Part shown: positions 1 through 8,737 of the stretch, piece by piece
Layout of the letters: each line of letters opens with the position of its first letter
Position numbering within the stretch: the stretch's first letter is position 1
DNA from: Pirellulaceae bacterium
GTDB taxonomy: Bacteria; Planctomycetota; Planctomycetia; Pirellulales; Pirellulaceae
Reading direction: 5' to 3'
DNA: 61,830 nucleotides
NCBI GenBank assembly: GCA_022448315.1
Contig: JAKVCA010000016.1
Coordinates: 193,461 to 255,290, forward strand
The notes under the pieces: generated by a model
Told to the model about the DNA's origin: nothing
The model's database searches: none
What the model saw: only the letters and a program-made list of their open reading frames with translations
Made by a program: the position numbers and the translations under genes

Positions 1-313
1 AATCGAGTTTGGAGTAACTCTGCGAGCCGTATTCCATGGACTTGCTGCGATCGAGCACAAACCAGCACCGCAGATTCGTTTCGTCCTCGAAACGTTTGAT
101 GTAGTACCGGTCACTTCGTCCGAACAGCTTCCAGTCCAAGAACTTGGGGTCATCACCAATGGCATAGGGGCGATATTCCGTAAACTCAACGGAAAAGCCA
201 TGGAGTGGACTCCGGTGCAATCCGCGGTTCATACCTTCAACGATCGTCCTTGCTCTCAGTTCAAGGTCTTTGATTTTCATCAGGGCTGCTGGATCGAGGG
301 CATGCTGCGTCAT
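1..313 (-). CDS. DUF58 domain protein, C-terminus cut off by window edge
   Basis: About 104 N-terminal codons are visible, read leftwards off the window. The translation starts MTQHALDPAALMKIKDLEL and carries the DUF58 signature: a basic HRSPLHGFSVEF stretch, then GDDPKFLDWKLFGR, then YIKRFEDETN. It ends in the first strand of the VWA-like fold (LDRSKSME, a DxSxS-type metal site). It lies 74 bp downstream of moxR on the same strand, the usual MoxR-DUF58 order. The ATG has no clear Shine-Dalgarno; the frame is open further upstream but offers no better start. It is a clear paralog of the DUF58 gene at 12642-13541. MoxR-DUF58 pairs are thought to act as a chaperone-type AAA+ ATPase with its membrane-associated partner; the substrate here is unknown. 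Confidence 0.85.
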   Translation of the reverse strand, partial: MTQHALDPAALMKIKDLELRARTIVEGMNRGLHRSPLHGFSVEFTEYRPYAIGDDPKFLDWKLFGRSDRYYIKRFEDETNLRCWFVLDRSKSMEYGSQSYSKLD

Positions 314-387
314 GGTTTCGTAGATCACTAATAGAAGCCGTAGGGCAAACTGGAGTCGAGCATCTTTTTGCTGCGGGTTTTGACCTT

Positions 388-1392
388 TTAAGGTTTTGCC
401 ACATCCTCAAGAAGTTTATCAATCACTTGATCCACCGTGATTCCTTCCGCTTCGGCACGATAGCTCACCAAGACGCGATGCCGCAGCACCGGCTTTGCCA
501 GGTGTTGGAGGTCTTCTAGGGAAACGTGGGAGCGACCGTTCAGCAAGGCGCGGGCCTTTGCGCCCAAGACAAGACTTTGAGCTGCTCGCAGTCCCGCCCC
601 CCATGAGACCCACTGATTGACGAACTCGGGAGTGCCCTCCTGATTGGGGCGACTGGCGGACGACAGCCGAACTGCGTAGCGGACCAACGGTTCACCGATG
701 GGAACCCGGGTCGTAATGTCATGAAACGCGATCAAATCGTCGGCCGTAAATAACTGCTCCAATTTCTCCGAGGCTTGTTGTGTCGTTTGCTGCACGACTG
801 CGACTTCGTCATCCTGAGAAAGGTAGTCAACCACGACGTTGAACATGAAGCGGTCAAGCTGGGCTTCTGGTAACGGGTAAGTCCCTTCCATTTCGATGGG
901 ATTCTGCGTCGCCAGAACAAAAAATGGCCTGGGAAGCTCATGTCGCAGGCCAGCTGCCGTGACCTGCTTTTCCTGCATCGCCTCGAGTAACGCGGCTTGA
1001 GTTTTGGGTGGGGTTCGGTTGATCTCATCTGCCAAAACCACGTTGGCAAAGATTGGTCCTTTGACGAACTGCAAGTGCCGACGTTGATGCTCGTCTTCTT
1101 GAAGAATTTCAGTGCCGATTATGTCGGATGGCATCAGGTCGGGTGTGAATTGCACACGGCGAAACTCAAGATCGAACAGTTGAGAAATGGTCCGGACAAG
1201 CAGTGTTTTCGCGAGCCCAGGTGCCCCGGTGATCAGGCAATGCCCGCCGGAGAAAAGTGCGATCAGCAATTGCTCGATGACCTCCTGTTGCCCAACGATC
1301 ACTTTTCGTAGTTGCTGATCAATCGCAGTGCGACCCTGGCGAAGTTTTTCGACGACTTCCTTTTCCTCTTCATAGGTCGGTTCCGTTGACAT
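388..1392 (-). CDS. MoxR-family AAA+ ATPase (copy A)
   Basis: The 334-residue protein has Walker A GAPGLAKT at 56-63, Walker B VVLADE at 118-123 followed by INRTPPKTQAALLEAMQE, and sensor 1 in ATQNPIE near 161-167. This is the full MoxR layout and normal length. MoxR ATPases are chaperone-like factors that, with DUF58 and VWA proteins, mature or regulate envelope or metalloprotein complexes. The ATG at 1392 follows an AAGGG-type ribosome site. It precedes the truncated DUF58 gene and follows the DUF4159 lipoprotein gene by 86 bp, so one minus-strand operon is likely. It is a paralog of the moxR at 11447-12475. Confidence 0.95.
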   Translation of the reverse strand: MSTEPTYEEEKEVVEKLRQGRTAIDQQLRKVIVGQQEVIEQLLIALFSGGHCLITGAPGLAKTLLVRTISQLFDLEFRRVQFTPDLMPSDIIGTEILQEDEHQRRHLQFVKGPIFANVVLADEINRTPPKTQAALLEAMQEKQVTAAGLRHELPRPFFVLATQNPIEMEGTYPLPEAQLDRFMFNVVVDYLSQDDEVAVVQQTTQQASEKLEQLFTADDLIAFHDITTRVPIGEPLVRYAVRLSSASRPNQEGTPEFVNQWVSWGAGLRAAQSLVLGAKARALLNGRSHVSLEDLQHLAKPVLRHRVLVSYRAEAEGITVDQVIDKLLEDVAKP

Positions 1393-1478
1393 TGCCGCTG
1401 CCCTTTATGTTTGAGATGAACGGCATCACTTTTGGCCGTTGATCGATAGATTTGGAAGAGGATTCGGAGTGGGGACCC

Positions 1479-2561
1479 TTAGTGTGTCATGGCATAGACC
1501 ACGATGTTGATCCCCATCGGGTACGCCCATTTTTCGGAGAATGTCTCGAAGTACTCCCGGCTTTCTCCTTCGCGTTCCCATCCATCACCGAGATCCGTGT
1601 TGTGACAGATCATCATCACCATGCGGCCACCGTCGTCAAAAAATGCGCGATAATGGACTTCTTTCGCATCTGGCCTTTCGTAGGTGACTCCATATCGCAT
1701 CCAGTTGTGAATGCTCGGTACCTGAGGCTTCTTTTCGAGGTCGTAGACGAGGTGGAAGATGGGGTGTTCAAGTGGCAGATCGACAGGCTCCCGCTTTGGG
1801 AAAACCCGCTTCATCTGAATGTAAAAGTTGTACCATTCTTCTTCGCCCCAGAAGTCGTCGACCATGATGAAGCCACCTCGCTCAAAGTACTCACGCATGG
1901 CAAGGACCTCGGCGTCGCTGAGCCAGATGAATCCCGGTTCAATCATGTACATGAACGGATAGTCGAAAATTTTGGGGTCAGTCAGGTCAAGGTAGAGGGG
2001 CTCCGGGTGAACATTCATGGTGGTCAGTTGTTGTAACCGGAATGAAAAATTGAGATCACTGTCCGGGTAATCGGTAAACCATTTGCCAAATGGACCGTAG
2101 CCGCCGATCGAATTGTAGCGGACTCGAACGAAGCGAAATGCCTCGGTTGCGAAGGCCTTGTCGAAGTCCCAAACAGGGACTCCCCTCCGGTCGTTGGGAT
2201 CAAGAGTTCGACCTCTGCCTTGTTGTTGCGTCGTCCACCAACCGACTGTCGCGGCATGCGTCACTTTAGCCAGGAACGTCTCAGCCGATCGACGTTGTTG
2301 AAGGCGGTGGGAGTTGACGTGAGGTCTGCGAGGTGAATTGTCTAGGATTTCGGAACAGGCCCCAGGATTTTCAACCGCCGAAATACCTGCCGTTGAAGGA
2401 AGGTGGGGATGTCGCTCAAGATCGAAGCGGTTGTGCTGGAAGGAATCCAAATGCAACACGTCCGTTTGCTCGCGGCAACCGATGAGTGTTGTCACGAAAG
2501 AAACGATGGCCACAAGGCTCAGACAAGCCAGGTGATGTGTCCGAGTCTTAATTGCCGGCAT
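1479..2561 (-). CDS. DUF4159 domain lipoprotein
   Basis: About 360 residues from the ATG at 2561 (MPAIKTRTHH), preferred over an in-frame codon at 2636 because GAGAGG lies just upstream and the lipoprotein signal (LVAIVSFVTTLIGC) then sits at the N-terminus. The mature part is a DUF4159 domain, recognisable from DLNFSFRLQQLTTM, the FDYPFMYMIEPGF stretch and GGFIMVDDFWGEEEWYNF. The domain is frequent in planctomycetes and is related to ThuA/GATase-like folds; its function is unknown. The start overlaps the 3' end of the upstream TPR/HExxH gene by 14 bp, suggesting translational coupling. Together with moxR and DUF58 downstream this looks like one envelope-maturation operon. Confidence 0.85.
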   Translation of the reverse strand: MPAIKTRTHHLACLSLVAIVSFVTTLIGCREQTDVLHLDSFQHNRFDLERHPHLPSTAGISAVENPGACSEILDNSPRRPHVNSHRLQQRRSAETFLAKVTHAATVGWWTTQQQGRGRTLDPNDRRGVPVWDFDKAFATEAFRFVRVRYNSIGGYGPFGKWFTDYPDSDLNFSFRLQQLTTMNVHPEPLYLDLTDPKIFDYPFMYMIEPGFIWLSDAEVLAMREYFERGGFIMVDDFWGEEEWYNFYIQMKRVFPKREPVDLPLEHPIFHLVYDLEKKPQVPSIHNWMRYGVTYERPDAKEVHYRAFFDDGGRMVMMICHNTDLGDGWEREGESREYFETFSEKWAYPMGINIVVYAMTH

Positions 2562-5211
2562 TGGGTTCCTCTCGACTTTCTTGATTTTCGTCCCCAAGAT
2601 TTTCCATGACTTGGTCGTACAACACGTAAGCTTCACGATAACGAGGTGCTTCTTCTAAAGTTCTCAACAAAGACTCGCGGGCCGCGAGCCAATCTTTGGA
2701 CGCCGCGTGAGCTTGGGCCAATTGAAAGTGAACCGTCGCGCGATTGGTCGTGGGATAAAGTAAGAGTCTTTGCAGACTGCGAATTTCTGCTCCAAGCTCT
2801 TGGTTCTCCTGCGCGATTCGACTCGACCATTCATGGACGGTTCGATCCAAAGGTGAAACGCCGATCAATCGATCGATCGTCGTTGCGGCATCTTTGAAAT
2901 TTTCATCTTCAAGTTGGAGAGCGGCGAGGCGTTTCATCGCGGAATGATTGCTCGCATTATTGTGCACAAGTTCCGACAGAATTCGGCGCTCTTCTTCACG
3001 GTTCCCAAGTTTTTGGAGCACCTCGGCCCAAGAGTTCTTCCAGGAGCCCAAAGTGTGATCCTCAGGCAAATCGCGTTCAAGTTTTCGGAATACGGCATCA
3101 GCCTCGGACCATCGCTCTTCTTTGATCAGGGCTGCGGCAAGAGAAAATTGGAGCGAGACGCTGTTGGCTTGTTGCCCAGCAAGCTTTTCAAGGTCTAAAA
3201 GACTGAGATCTTGTGCCTGCTCCGGCAGCGGTTGCCAATCCCAGTCGCTCCCGTATTTTTCCGCCTTCTCCTTGGCGTATCTCTCGAAATCCTCATCGAT
3301 GAACTCGGGGTCTCCCCAGTACCTTGTAAGCCCCTCCTTCATCGAAAGACCGGTTGCAAGATCATCGAGTAGTTTGAGGACGGAGTCGAGATCTTTGGTC
3401 TCGATCAGGTACTCCACCACGAGAGAAGACTCATAGTAAGCAAAATCAAGGTGTGCCGGAGACTTGGGGCGAAGGAACGCCTCGCTTAAACGACTGACTG
3501 GAGTTAACTCGCCCTCGAGGATCCAGGTTCGGTACGTGGAATTCATCCACTGTCCCCAACCGGTGTCTCGTTCACGTTCCTCGTAAACCGAGATGCCTTC
3601 ACTGAGCCATCGAGGCATTCGGTGTTCTGTTTTGGTGAGCGTCACTGCGTGACAGTATTCATGCCAGAGAATCGATCGCCAGTTGGTGAGCGAACCTTCC
3701 TGAGCTGAGGGGCCGTTGACGGTGATGAGCGTTCCAAAACAAACCCCGAGATAACCCGCTCCACCAGGAAGCCCAAAAGTTCGAATCGCAAAATCGGCTT
3801 GCCGAGGAAAAATCTCGACGAGCACGGGACCGGGTAGGTCCACCTGGTACTTTTCATTCAGAGCACGCTGGCATTCCTGAAGCAAGGCCAGTACTTCGGA
3901 CCCATACAACGAAGCTTCTCGACGGTCCATGCGGATCAGGAGGCCGGGCGCTTCGAGTGTCTCAAAATCGGCTAGAGATTTTTCAAGTTCTGTGAGGTTG
4001 TAGACGACCACGTTGTATTTGTCTTGCTCCTGAATGGAGCGGACCAGTTCCCAGCCTTCCTCTTCTTGACCAAGACGCAAGAGGTCCTGGCTCAGCTGAA
4101 GCTTGGCCGGAAGATAATCGGGCGCATACTTCAATGCGGATCGCTGGTATTCAGCACCCTCTTTGAACCGGTATTTCTGAGAGAGCTTACGACCGATGAG
4201 CCAATCGACCTCGGGATTGTCGGCCCAATCTCGCAACGCGAGTGCACGATGTTCCTCGGCCGGAGTTTCATCTTGACCCAAGTGAGCCAAAATCGACCGG
4301 TAACTCCAAAGTCGGGGCTCGCGAGCGTTGATCGCTTCGATTTTCTGCAGTTGCTCCAAAGCGATCCCGTACCGCTCACCATCGATTGCTCGGTCGACGA
4401 CCGTAAACATCGCGGGCAGGAAACGCGGATTGATCTGCAGGCATCGTGTCAACGATTCTTGGGCTTTTGCGACGTCTGATTCTGCAAACGCCATCGCAAG
4501 TCGCCAAAGAATCTCAGGATTGTCGGGGTCTTTCTGCTCGGCGAGTTGCAATTCTTCGGCAGCGACCTGAAAGTCCCTTTTGTCCAGAGCGACATCCGCA
4601 ATCGCAAGGTAGGCATCTACATAATCTGGGTATCTGGATTTGATGCGATCAAAAAATGTTTCCAAGACACGACGGGGATCTGCGCCCTGTTGAAGTAGAA
4701 ATTTGCCTACCACGATTCGATTGGGGCGATCCGAATACCGCCAAGGAGAGTTTTCTGCCATCTCGGAAATGCTCTGCAGCATCGACTCGGCACGTTCAGG
4801 AGCACCGCAATAACGGAAGACCTCTTGCCCGATCCATCGCAGCTGTATGCTGGATGTGTATCGCTGCATGCCTTTTTCCAAAGTGTCTTTTGCCGAGGCG
4901 TAATTTCCTAAGACCAGATCCGTGCGGATTTTCAGCAGATACCAACGTTCGTTCCAAATTCCATCCTCGACGGCCAAAGAAGCATGTTTCAGGCACTCGT
5001 CATAACGGCCATGGCGAAAATGATCGGTGGCCACAGTGAGGTCGGGACGAAACTCGTCTTGAGCCAGAGCGGGAGCCAGAAAAAAGAATAATGCGTAAAT
5101 GGTGAGTGCAAGGCTCTGAATTGTCCGAGAGCAAGGCAGCCAAAATCGCAATGCCGACCGAGTTTCACGCCATAGACGAAAGTCGACTTTTCTTGTGAGA
5201 AAGGGACGCAT
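2548..5211 (-). CDS. TPR protein with gluzincin-like (HExxH) peptidase domain
   Basis: About 887 residues from the ATG at 5211; a TTG at 5247 is the only earlier start in frame. A signal sequence (TIYALFFFLAPALAQ) near residues 36-50 indicates export. The N-terminal half is a series of TPR-like helical repeats. The centre carries WHEYCHAVT (HExxH at about 517-521), followed by MPRWLSEGISVYEE, where WLSEG supplies the glutamate ligand typical of peptidase MA-like gluzincins. More TPR-like repeats follow to the C-terminus. I infer an exported zinc protease or a protease-fold scaffold. It overlaps the DUF4159 gene downstream by 14 bp. No known substrate. Confidence 0.85.
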   Translation of the reverse strand: MRPFLTRKVDFRLWRETRSALRFWLPCSRTIQSLALTIYALFFFLAPALAQDEFRPDLTVATDHFRHGRYDECLKHASLAVEDGIWNERWYLLKIRTDLVLGNYASAKDTLEKGMQRYTSSIQLRWIGQEVFRYCGAPERAESMLQSISEMAENSPWRYSDRPNRIVVGKFLLQQGADPRRVLETFFDRIKSRYPDYVDAYLAIADVALDKRDFQVAAEELQLAEQKDPDNPEILWRLAMAFAESDVAKAQESLTRCLQINPRFLPAMFTVVDRAIDGERYGIALEQLQKIEAINAREPRLWSYRSILAHLGQDETPAEEHRALALRDWADNPEVDWLIGRKLSQKYRFKEGAEYQRSALKYAPDYLPAKLQLSQDLLRLGQEEEGWELVRSIQEQDKYNVVVYNLTELEKSLADFETLEAPGLLIRMDRREASLYGSEVLALLQECQRALNEKYQVDLPGPVLVEIFPRQADFAIRTFGLPGGAGYLGVCFGTLITVNGPSAQEGSLTNWRSILWHEYCHAVTLTKTEHRMPRWLSEGISVYEERERDTGWGQWMNSTYRTWILEGELTPVSRLSEAFLRPKSPAHLDFAYYESSLVVEYLIETKDLDSVLKLLDDLATGLSMKEGLTRYWGDPEFIDEDFERYAKEKAEKYGSDWDWQPLPEQAQDLSLLDLEKLAGQQANSVSLQFSLAAALIKEERWSEADAVFRKLERDLPEDHTLGSWKNSWAEVLQKLGNREEERRILSELVHNNASNHSAMKRLAALQLEDENFKDAATTIDRLIGVSPLDRTVHEWSSRIAQENQELGAEIRSLQRLLLYPTTNRATVHFQLAQAHAASKDWLAARESLLRTLEEAPRYREAYVLYDQVMENLGDENQESREEPNAGN

Positions 5212-5330
5212 TCGGCGAGACTGTCCTTGTGCAGAGAGTCGGGGCAACGCGGAAGTATCTGAGGAGAAGATATCCAGCGGCGGTTCTTAGTTATATCACG
5301 CTTTTGAACCTCGAAATAGTATTCAATTGT

Positions 5331-5344
5331 GGTCGAATTCGACC
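5331..5344. promoter_or_regulatory. Perfect 14-bp palindrome, possible operator
   Basis: GGTCGAATTCGACC reads the same on both strands. It sits about 120 bp upstream of the TPR/HExxH gene start on the minus strand, in the 261-bp gap before the permease gene end. On the minus strand an A/T-rich TATAAC-like stretch lies between it and the gene. The position fits an operator or upstream regulatory site, but no binding protein is known. The rest of the gap (5248-5508) shows nothing else. Confidence 0.35.
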
Positions 5345-5508
5345 AATATTCTCGGCGTCATGACCCTCCTTAGTCCCGTGTTCACACCGATACGCGATCA
5401 TGGGTAAGGGAATGCCTTGGGGGCACCGCCGATAGATGGCGAGTATGCAAACTTCAGATTCTTACAAGTCTCCAAGCGGACCGGAGTCGACTTCTCTTTT
5501 GGATCCCA

Positions 5509-7692
5509 TCATTCGAAATCATCAGGTTTCACGACCGCGATGAGTCCCCAGCCGATTGCCAAGGCAACTGCTGCGATGGCGAACCAATGGAGTGGCAAGT
5601 GATTCGTCTCTTCGATCCCAATTCCCAGATCGGAAAGCTGGTCTTCATAGTACGCGACGAGGAGTAAACTCGAATTGTTGACGGCGTGAAGAAGGATTCC
5701 TGGTAGCGTGCTGTTCGACCTCCATGCAAGGATTCCGAGTGCCAGGCCCATTAGGGTTGAAGGCAGGAATCTTTCCGGCGTGAGCAGGTTCGCACCAACA
5801 ACGTGGAACGCACCGAAGACAATCGCCGAGATCAGGATCGCATTTTTTGCGTTGAGTCGACTCAAAAGCGATCTCAGTAGGAAGCCGCGGAAAAAATACT
5901 CCTCGACGACCGCAGGCGTGATCCCCCAAGCCAAAACCACGAGAATGGCAGGTACCGTTCGCCACTGCTCCACGAGAGAAGCGGCACTGAGTTTTTTTTC
6001 ATCCAACGAGACCCAGCCGAGCCATTGGCTGAGCAGAACGAGTTCGTGACACAGGGTCCAAAGGCTAAGACCTAAAAATAAGGCGGCCAGCCAGTGTGGA
6101 AGTTTGGCGCGTCTTAAGGCGAAGCCGGTCCGGAATCGGACGTGACCTTGCCTTGCCAGTAAGCTCGGGATTCCCACAAAAATAATGATGCTTAAAACCA
6201 TGTAGGCGAGGGCCAACGTGCCCATCGTCTGGTCGCTGAATTGTGAGAGCAGGCCTAGTGAGTAAAAAAGCGTGAGGAATAGCAACGAAAGGCAAAAGAA
6301 CGCCATGCTAATCGAGGCCGTTTTCTGCGCTTCAGCTGGACGCTTGAGAAAATCACGCCAACCTTTCTGACTGCCGTAGAGAATGGCGTCCGTTCCAAAC
6401 ACCCGTGCTGCTACGGTCAAAGCTGCCACCGCATAGAGAATGGTGGCTTGAATGACCAGAAAAGACATGATTGGGTTGAATTTTTGCGCGAGGATATCAC
6501 GAGCCAGCAGGACAATATTCACAAGAGGCGTGACTGCCCAGCTCGGCGTCAATTCGATCTCTGGTGACAAACTGATCACGCCTGGCCCCAACGCAAGAAG
6601 CATGAGTGGGATCAGGTAGGCTTGCGCTTCTTTGAAGCTTCTCGCGAAAGAAGTGATCGCCAGCAAAATGGCTGAGAAGAAGGCAGAAAAAAGAATCAGG
6701 AGTCCGAAAATCTGAAAGAGCACGCCAACGGAGATGCCGTCTGGACCGAACACCAATTCCTCGAGACCGGTGACCGAAAGCGTAACAGTCATTGCAATCA
6801 GGTTGGCTGCCGCGGTTAATAGCGCGACAAAAACAACCGCCACATATTTGGCCAATAACAGACCGAGGCGCGGGATGGGTGCAGCGATCAGCGCCTCCAT
6901 CGTGCCTCTTTCACGTTCTCCGGCAGTGAGGTCGATGGCCGGGTAAACCGCACCTGTGATCGTCATCAGGATGAGCATCAAGGGGATGAAAGACGCGAGT
7001 GAAACCGCGGCAGCCACCTCTTCGTCGAGGGTCCGAATTTCGAAGGTCGCGGGCAATTTCTCAGGCAAGCCCCGCATCTTCAAAAGTTGGAGAGTCAATC
7101 CATTGTTCAGCGCATTCAGTCGGTCTTCAAAGTAGCTCGCCGCTTGGTCGCCCAGCAAAGAATTCGGACGGTAAATGAGTTCCCATTTAGAGTTGTTTTG
7201 GATCGGGTTCGACGTCTCTTCTTTAGCGTCAGATTGAAGATCGTTTTGGAAAATCCCAACATCGATGATGCCGTCTTTAACCGCGATCTCCGCCTCCTTG
7301 GCTTCAACGTACTTGAACTGGGGTCTCGTCTCTGGGTCGACGGCGCTTCCCATCGCGGAAAGCGCCGCTTCGCCCTCTTGAACCAGCGACATAAACTCAT
7401 TCGCTTGGAGTTCGGATTCAAAGCCGACAAGGATATCAATAGGTGCGGTAGACGGATTGAACTGTGATACCAGCAGCTTGTTGAAAATTAGGCTGAGGAC
7501 CGGGTACAGCAAAAGGGGCATCAAAACCAGCGTTACAATGGTTCGGCGATCCCTAAGAATTTCACGCAGCTCTTTTCGACAGAGTCGAGCCAGACGACTT
7601 ACAACAAAAAAGCGGCTAGGTTGACTTGAGGGAATTTCCGCCGGCCCCAGCGATTCAGGGGGCTCGTTTGGCGATATGGGCGACTCAGTCAT
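5509..7692 (-). CDS. ABC-2 type permease fused to CPBP intramembrane protease
   Basis: A 727-residue membrane protein. Residues 1-420 form a NatB-like ABC-2 permease: cytosolic start, a first segment TIVTLVLMPLLLYPVLSLIF, a large extracytoplasmic loop of roughly 170 residues, then five or more segments. The GERERGTMEALIAAPI stretch is typical of Na+/ABC-2 exporters. The C-terminal third is a CPBP (Abi/type II CAAX protease) domain with EEYFFRG at 597-603 and the second motif AFHVVG near 630. The start overlaps the ATPase gene by 8 bp (ATGACTGA). The pair should form an exporter whose membrane subunit carries its own intramembrane protease; the substrate is not deducible. Confidence 0.92.
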   Translation of the reverse strand: MTESPISPNEPPESLGPAEIPSSQPSRFFVVSRLARLCRKELREILRDRRTIVTLVLMPLLLYPVLSLIFNKLLVSQFNPSTAPIDILVGFESELQANEFMSLVQEGEAALSAMGSAVDPETRPQFKYVEAKEAEIAVKDGIIDVGIFQNDLQSDAKEETSNPIQNNSKWELIYRPNSLLGDQAASYFEDRLNALNNGLTLQLLKMRGLPEKLPATFEIRTLDEEVAAAVSLASFIPLMLILMTITGAVYPAIDLTAGERERGTMEALIAAPIPRLGLLLAKYVAVVFVALLTAAANLIAMTVTLSVTGLEELVFGPDGISVGVLFQIFGLLILFSAFFSAILLAITSFARSFKEAQAYLIPLMLLALGPGVISLSPEIELTPSWAVTPLVNIVLLARDILAQKFNPIMSFLVIQATILYAVAALTVAARVFGTDAILYGSQKGWRDFLKRPAEAQKTASISMAFFCLSLLFLTLFYSLGLLSQFSDQTMGTLALAYMVLSIIIFVGIPSLLARQGHVRFRTGFALRRAKLPHWLAALFLGLSLWTLCHELVLLSQWLGWVSLDEKKLSAASLVEQWRTVPAILVVLAWGITPAVVEEYFFRGFLLRSLLSRLNAKNAILISAIVFGAFHVVGANLLTPERFLPSTLMGLALGILAWRSNSTLPGILLHAVNNSSLLLVAYYEDQLSDLGIGIEETNHLPLHWFAIAAVALAIGWGLIAVVKPDDFE

Positions 7693-8470
7693 TCGTCACC
7701 TCCGGTTCGAATTCATGCTCCGGTGTTTCATGCTCCGGTGTTTCAGGACTCATCATCGAAACGAACATGTCGACCAACGTCGATTTTTGAGTCAACTGGG
7801 TCAACTCGTCCAATGGGCCGCAATATTTAAGGTCACCGTCGAAGAGCAGGCCGAAGCGATCGCAGAACCTCTCCGCTTCATCCAGTCGATGAGTACTGAT
7901 GATCACAACTTTTCGACGGTCCCTGAGAAATCTCAAATACTCGAAGACCCGTTGGGTACCAACCACATCAAGTCCGCGTGTGGGTTCATCGAGCATCAGT
8001 GCCGGGGGGTCATGAATGAGTCCGCGGGCAAACAGAACCCGCTGCTTCTGTCCGGTACTTAGCGTCGAGCAGCGTCGATTCAGGAACGGGGCCAAGCCAA
8101 AGTTTTCGACCAGGGAGTCCAGTCTTTCATGTGCGAGTTGGGGTGAGACTCCGTAAAGGTCGGCGAAAAATAAGAGGAGTTCTTTCGCCGTCAACCAAGG
8201 GTAGACACCGTCGTTTGCCGAAACCAGACCAATCGAACGTTTGACCGCCTCACGATCGCGATCTGTCCGGAATCCGTGAATCTCAGCGAAGCCGGAATCG
8301 GGCTGAAGCAACCCAAGAATCATTCTTAAGGTCGTGGTTTTTCCAGCCCCGTTCGGCCCGAGTAAGCCAAAGACTTCACCTTGGTGAACTTCAAAGGACA
8401 CCTTGTTGACGGCTAGAACGGATTGGCCACCGTTTTCAAAACACTTCGTGAGTTCCTGAACGCGGATCAT
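7685..8470 (-). CDS. ABC transporter ATP-binding protein (NatA-like)
   Basis: The 261-residue ATPase has Walker A GPNGAGKT near 38-45, signature LSTGQKQR near 140, Walker B ALMLDEPTRGLD and H-loop STHR, so it is catalytically complete. It is the partner of the permease-CPBP gene, with which it overlaps by 8 bp. The acidic C-terminal tail contains a duplicated 15-bp unit (7714-7743), giving an ETPEH repeat; it is outside the ATPase core. The 267 bp upstream (8471-8737) hold no convincing gene or site. Confidence 0.93.
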   Translation of the reverse strand: MIRVQELTKCFENGGQSVLAVNKVSFEVHQGEVFGLLGPNGAGKTTTLRMILGLLQPDSGFAEIHGFRTDRDREAVKRSIGLVSANDGVYPWLTAKELLLFFADLYGVSPQLAHERLDSLVENFGLAPFLNRRCSTLSTGQKQRVLFARGLIHDPPALMLDEPTRGLDVVGTQRVFEYLRFLRDRRKVVIISTHRLDEAERFCDRFGLLFDGDLKYCGPLDELTQLTQKSTLVDMFVSMMSPETPEHETPEHEFEPEVTND

Positions 8471-8737
8471 ATTTCCACTCTGAAAGCATATGGAAAAAGT
8501 CTGCCATTGAGAGTTCCGTGCGGTGTGGCCCCGGATGATTCAAGACTCGCGGACTTCTTCTTGACGATTAACCCTTTTTCTTCGTGATCAACCCTTCTCG
8601 GTCGAACATCAGCAACAGATTTACCAACGTATCCAAAGTGACGCAAACATGCTAGGCACGGCTGCGGGTGAGCCAAAGTGCTTAATCAGAAGTGACCAGC
8701 TGATTTCGAAGATTAAGCTCTACGCCTGACCGGTCCG

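Noticed and set aside
1452-2036. 194-codon frame on the plus strand
   Set aside because: It is the antisense shadow of the DUF4159 gene; the minus strand shows clear domain motifs and a ribosome site.
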